From NCBI GenBank assembly GCA_950295325.1, contig OX485809.1, positions 22,694,001 through 22,758,000 of the forward strand: DNA of 64,000 nucleotides, read 5' to 3'. A program made the position numbers and the translations under genes. The notes beneath the pieces were generated by a model, which saw nothing but the letters and a program-made list of their open reading frames with translations, was not told the DNA's origin and made no database searches. The DNA is from Polytrichum commune. Taxonomy: Eukaryota > Streptophyta > Polytrichopsida > Polytrichales > Polytrichaceae. Of this stretch, positions 59,621-64,000 are shown one piece after another (within the stretch, counting starts at the first letter, position 1; each line of letters opens with the position of its first letter).

Positions 59621-60060
59621 CTCTATGTTTGGGCACTAATTGACTATTTTCCTCAAAAGCTTTGGCTATGCTCGTAATAGTTATATAAGGAAAACCGTAA
59701 AGTTCACTTGTGTTGGCATAAGGTAAGCCTTCATTCAAAATAGAATGTATGATTTATGAGCAAAGTGCATCTTCTATGTGGTTATATCTATGCGGACGAC
59801 TAGGCATAGCTACGGACTTGAACCAATTTAGAAAAAGAAGTCATAACCCTAACCAAACAAAAAGCAAATTAAAACTCGTAAACGGCATTAGTTCTAACCC
59901 AAATCAACACAAAGCAATGTAGAGAAAACTATTTCGAACTACTTCCAATCAAGAAACAAATATAGTAGAACAATGAATCACTCACAACCAAAACCTAACC
60001 AACACAAAACATACCCTTTGATTGAAATAATGTATGAGGCAATATAAAAGAGAGCAAGTC

Positions 60061-60401
60061 CTCGGGGGGGGGGGGGTAGTCATTGGTTGGAGTAGCAATA
60101 TACGTGCGAACAAATGATAGGGTATTTTAAAAACATGGGGGCTAAAAATTATAAATGGACTTAAGAGTAATATAGGGTATCAAAAATGGCATTGGACATC
60201 TTTATAGTACTATAGGGTATGGAATAATAGGTAATTTGGAATTATAAGTAATGCAAGCCATTTTTCTATTAACCCACAGTAGAAATTTACATAATGATAG
60301 CATGTGAAAAAAAAGAAGAGAATTGAAAGTAATACCCCCCTATAAAATAGTGGTTGTTCGCACCTATATCCTTAACTTTTTAACACACTGCCCCCCCCGA
60401 G
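60061..60401. mobile_element. MITE with G-tract termini and 8-bp target duplication (341 bp)
   Basis: The element starts with CTC followed by 13 G and ends with 8 C followed by GAG. It is bordered by agcaagtc at 60053-60060 and 60402-60409. Just inside, 'atacgtgcgaacaa' (left) and 'ataggtgcgaacaa' (reverse complement of the right end) show that the inverted similarity extends for about 45 bp. Family unknown. Confidence 0.8.
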
Positions 60402-60409
60402 AGCAAGTC

Positions 60410-63400
60410 TAGATAATACAAGTATGCTTCAAAGAGTGATGCAATGACTAGGTTAGAATTGTTTACAACATTAGCATAAACACAACCTTCTCTATAAGGT
60501 TATGAACTTCATGCGCGAACTTTTATGAAAGTGGGCGTTGTGTTTTTTTTAAGCACATAATCATTTATATTGTTGGTGATTACACTCGCACTTTTGTAAC
60601 GCATATGGTGTATGATATTTTGGTTGTTGATATGACTGTGTAGGATATGCAAGTGTGATGTGGTTGTGCTTTGTTTGAAGTCCCTCTGAAGATAATGACT
60701 TCAGGATCCGTGTTTGCAACAATATGTACAAACATGGTTTTTGCATGTATGCAATGGTTTGTGTGAAAATGGGTTACTTTTTATTACTTGAAAGGAATAT
60801 AGACGACAATAAATTACACTAGCATAGGAAATATAAGTAATGGTAGGGTGCAAACAAAAAGGTCGTTTAAGATAATTACGTAATTATAGGGAAGTAAAGA
60901 GCCCCTAAAGTAATAACCTCTGCTGCATGTAGTGCACAAAATCCTATAGAGTACCCTACATGTGCTCTCCCTATGACTTTCGTTGATTTCCTTGGAGCTG
61001 CTGCCACCTTCTATGTGGGGGAACCATGGGGGGAACCCCTCTCCCTGCCACCACCTTCCTTGTGGTGGTAATCCTCCCCCCCCCTTCCCAGCCATACTGG
61101 CTCCTGACCCCCATGTAGCCTGGGTGGTTGGCCCAAAACTCACCATGTTTGAATGGGTAGTAGTTGCACCACATGCTGCTGATCCGAGGTGTCCACCTCG
61201 TTGGGAGCCAAGAGTGCCCCCAACAATAGTTGACAAAGTGTTTTTGAGGCTGCCTTGCCCCCATGCACCATTGTGTCATCCTTAGTTCCTCCCTAACTTA
61301 GCCACAAAACATGAATGCCCACAATTAAGTGCCCCTGGATTTTTTTTTACACCTGCTCTTGTGTAGGAATTGGGCACAATGTCATCAAAATTGGTAGCAT
61401 GGCTTGTGAATTACAAACCCCTAGTGTTCATGCTTAGAGTGGCCCTCCAACCAACCTCCCCTTAGCAAACTCAAGATGGTGTGTTGCCTTTGAGGATGAA
61501 CAACCAAACTCTGCAACCGACTCCTAATGATTGTTGAGGTACCTCAGTAGAGGTAGTTTGCAAGGTTTGCTTTATGATGATGTTTTGGAAAGTGGATTTA
61601 AGTTAGCCATACTATCTTTGGTTTTTTGTTGAGCTCATGGCCAAGCTCTTAATCGGTGATTGTTTTTTCCAATGGAAACGCTATATTCATAAAAATTATT
61701 AACTTTCAACCTTCATATTGTGTTTATTTCCAAAGAAGAGACGCTGGGAGTATTTTTCCTCTATCAATGCAAAAAAAGATTGTAATAACATTTGGAGTTA
61801 TCTAGATATTCATTTTTAAGCCATTAAATTTAAACATTTCAAATGAAAAAAATAAAATTGCATCAATTTCATTTCAAATCTAGTATGTGTACATCACTAA
61901 AATGACTATCTTTGCATGATAATTAAGTTAGAAAAAACATCTGAATATTTGGTGAACATAATTAAAAGTTTTCAAATTCATTAATAAATGTTTACACTCT
62001 ATACATACGATCATGTTAAGTTATGCACTTTAAAATGTGCCATATGTTTCCATAAGATGAACATGTCTACAAAATATCCATGCAAACTAATGTCCTATTC
62101 AAGTTATGAAGTTTTTCTTAAGTTCTTGCTTTGAAAATGCTTACACGAAGTTCATGACCTTATAGAGAAGGTCCAACCATATGAATGCATTCTTTGACTT
62201 TGTGTCAACAGTTTTACGTCACTGATATTTTATGAAGCAAGCTTGCAAATCTCAATTTCAAATACTTAATCCTAATAACACACAAAATCTTGCAGTCAAT
62301 AAGGGTTAAGAAGAGTGACTACATTTGAAGGTCCATAGTGCACACACCTTATGCCCATCTTGATGTCCCTTAAGGTAGCATGTCCTATTTCTGAGGGAGT
62401 TCCCTTTAATCAAGCTTTAGGGAACAAATTCAAAAAATAGGGTCCTAGGGTTCCCAAAGTTCCCAATGCAATGAGAGAGGGGAGGTGTTGGAGATAGGTG
62501 GAGCCCAACTCCATGATGTAGCCCATCTTCATGATTGGGAGAGGTAGTACCAAAAATAAGGAACAACAATCTCTTCCCCCCCCCCCCCCCCCCCAAAAGG
62601 CTAGCAAGCCAACCACCAATGCACAAAGGACCAAGAAAGACATGGCCACTTGAAGGGGATGGAGCCCTTGGACGCACCACACTGCCACGTAAGGAGTAAC
62701 AACGAACCAAATAACAAAGACCCCACCAAAGGCAACCCACCAGACCACCGAACCAAGGATCAACCCCACCCCAAAGGCCATGTAAGCATGGTTTCAACAA
62801 CAAGAGAATTCATTTCTATTCCTTTGCTATGATTGGTTGGCTAGGGTGTCGAATTTAGGACGATTGGTCATGGGGGGCACACCTAGTGTAAAATGTTGTA
62901 CATATGTGCGAAATTTGACATATTTTAGGGTTTTTATTTATTATTATTTTTGGTTGGGGGAGGGGGGCTACATTTTGAGGACCTTTTGATTATGTAATAT
63001 TGGAATTCAATTCTTTTGATGGGGTGGTGTCTTGATTGTAATTTTTTGGAGCATCCATATCAATAATTTTATATTTATCTTAAGAAATTTCAAAAATGTA
63101 AAGTAGGACTAAAAGTAATAGACATTTCTCAAGATTCCAATAAAAATTTATTATTTCCTACAAATTCATCTGAAAAATCCAATACTATCTTGCCACTGCC
63201 ACAACACCTATTTCGGACTTACCAAAAGATGTTCTTAGGATCCTCACTCCAAAAACATTGATACCCACCACCCGTGCCACCACCCAAAATATGCATTGTG
63301 TGACTCTTGAGTTCTTCGATCCCTCTCTTGCGTTCGACTCCCACCACCCTAAACCCCGGGGGGTGGACTCTTCATTGGAAACCTAAATGATGTGCGTGGG

Positions 63401-64000
63401 TCACTATGAAATTGAACCCCCTATATACAAGAAAGTTTATAGAGAAAAACAAATGTATACGTACTAATGGTAGGCTAGAAAATGGACTCATGTATTTATA
63501 TTAAGCTTTTCAATTTAATGTGATACACTACACATACAGGATATGTATCATGAGTTACATGGGTCTTTATTATAGAGAGCACGCATGGTCAAGTATACAA
63601 TAAAAATGCTCCGGTATACTAAAGCCATAATATTTTTGGTTAAACGCCCAAAAGTAGTAGCAAAATGTTGTTTAAATTGGATTTTTTTTTCATGTCACCC
63701 TCTATTTTATAAAATATCAAGATGGGATCTTCAAGAATTATTATTAAAAGTACTACTCAAAAGGGAATGGCTAAATCTAATTTTGGACGTAGATTTCATG
63801 ACCTTAAATATTTTGAAGTTGGATTTAAAAAGAATAAAACCATATTCCTTGAATTCATTATAAACTTGAGGGCACCATTACAAAAAAGTTGTAGAGAGAT
63901 ATCAATTTGATGTAATTTTATCATATTTTAAACAACTTATGACAACTATGTGTTCAATATACCTACTTGCACATTACTTGCACTGTCTTCTAAAATATGT
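60410..64000. other. Intergenic, no gene recognised
   Basis: Short overlapping ORFs at 60814-61285 and 62410-62832 are low-complexity (Gly/Pro/Trp-rich) or disagree between strands and carry no recognisable domain. 62576-62594 is a run of 19 C. The last 600 bases are AT-rich; the ORF at 63585-63863 shows no family features. Confidence 0.45.

Noticed and set aside
60814-61285. Gly/Pro/Trp-rich ORFs of 100-140 aa on both strands
   Set aside because: Low complexity, open on both strands, no gag, transposase or host motif that I can name.
62410-62832. Overlapping 123-128-aa minus-strand ORFs
   Set aside because: Poly-Gly encoded by a 19-base C run and no domain; different frames are equally open.
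1-64000. CRISPR array, operon or bacterial insertion
   Set aside because: No regularly spaced short repeats with unique spacers, and all genes have spliceosomal introns.

Overview
This is a nuclear window from a land plant. The protein-coding genes are split by GT-AG introns and encode eukaryotic, plant-type proteins: CTC1, an ELL-associated factor, a HAT1-type acetyltransferase, and a TFIIS-M/SPOC protein. The large gaps between them hold decayed transposons. Several of these (an IS630/Tc1-mariner DDE_3 transposase, a Tigger-like DDE_1 transposase, a LINE tail with a nuclease-like domain) would fit a bryophyte or other seedless plant, but the lineage is an inference I cannot prove from the sequence. 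I saw no rRNA gene, no intact tRNA gene, no CRISPR array and no prokaryotic-style operon.

Layout. 1-5554 (minus): CTC1, telomere CST complex, running off the left edge. 5711-6335: four tandem copies of a ~152-bp unit just upstream of CTC1. 10165-12370 (minus): ELL-associated factor, four exons, reconstructed exactly (348 aa). 12408-13080: three copies of a ~240-256-bp unit in its promoter. 15998-16512: Tourist-like MITE. 17282-21858 (plus): HAT1/HAG2-type histone acetyltransferase, ten exons (527 aa). 21859-37377: a long AT-rich, transposon-dominated block with hAT MITEs, two opposed LINE 3' fragments, a Tigger-like element with its MITE derivative, and a hAT-type element filled with a G-rich minisatellite. 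37378-39273 (minus): a 403-aa conserved-looking protein with MIM-like repeats, possibly ANCHR-like. 40673-46716: MITE, two SINE-like copies and direct repeats. 46717-55432 (plus): TFIIS-central-domain plus SPOC-domain protein, seven exons, ~1265 aa. 56491-64000: Tourist-like MITE, a 1.06-kb hAT-like element with a perfect 8-bp target duplication, a frameshifted Tc1/mariner transposase, a G-tract-ended MITE, and unassigned sequence.

The four best-identified genes act in nuclear DNA and RNA metabolism: telomere replication, Pol II elongation, histone H4 acetylation, and elongation or Pol II CTD reading. They do not share promoters and are kilobases apart, so I read the grouping as coincidence. 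No clearly new functional system emerged. The most unusual items are the promoter-proximal tandem arrays at CTC1 and EAF, the hAT element carrying a G-quadruplex-prone minisatellite, the inverted LINE tails with a PD-(D/E)XK-like domain, and the MITE families whose ends and target duplications can be read to the base.
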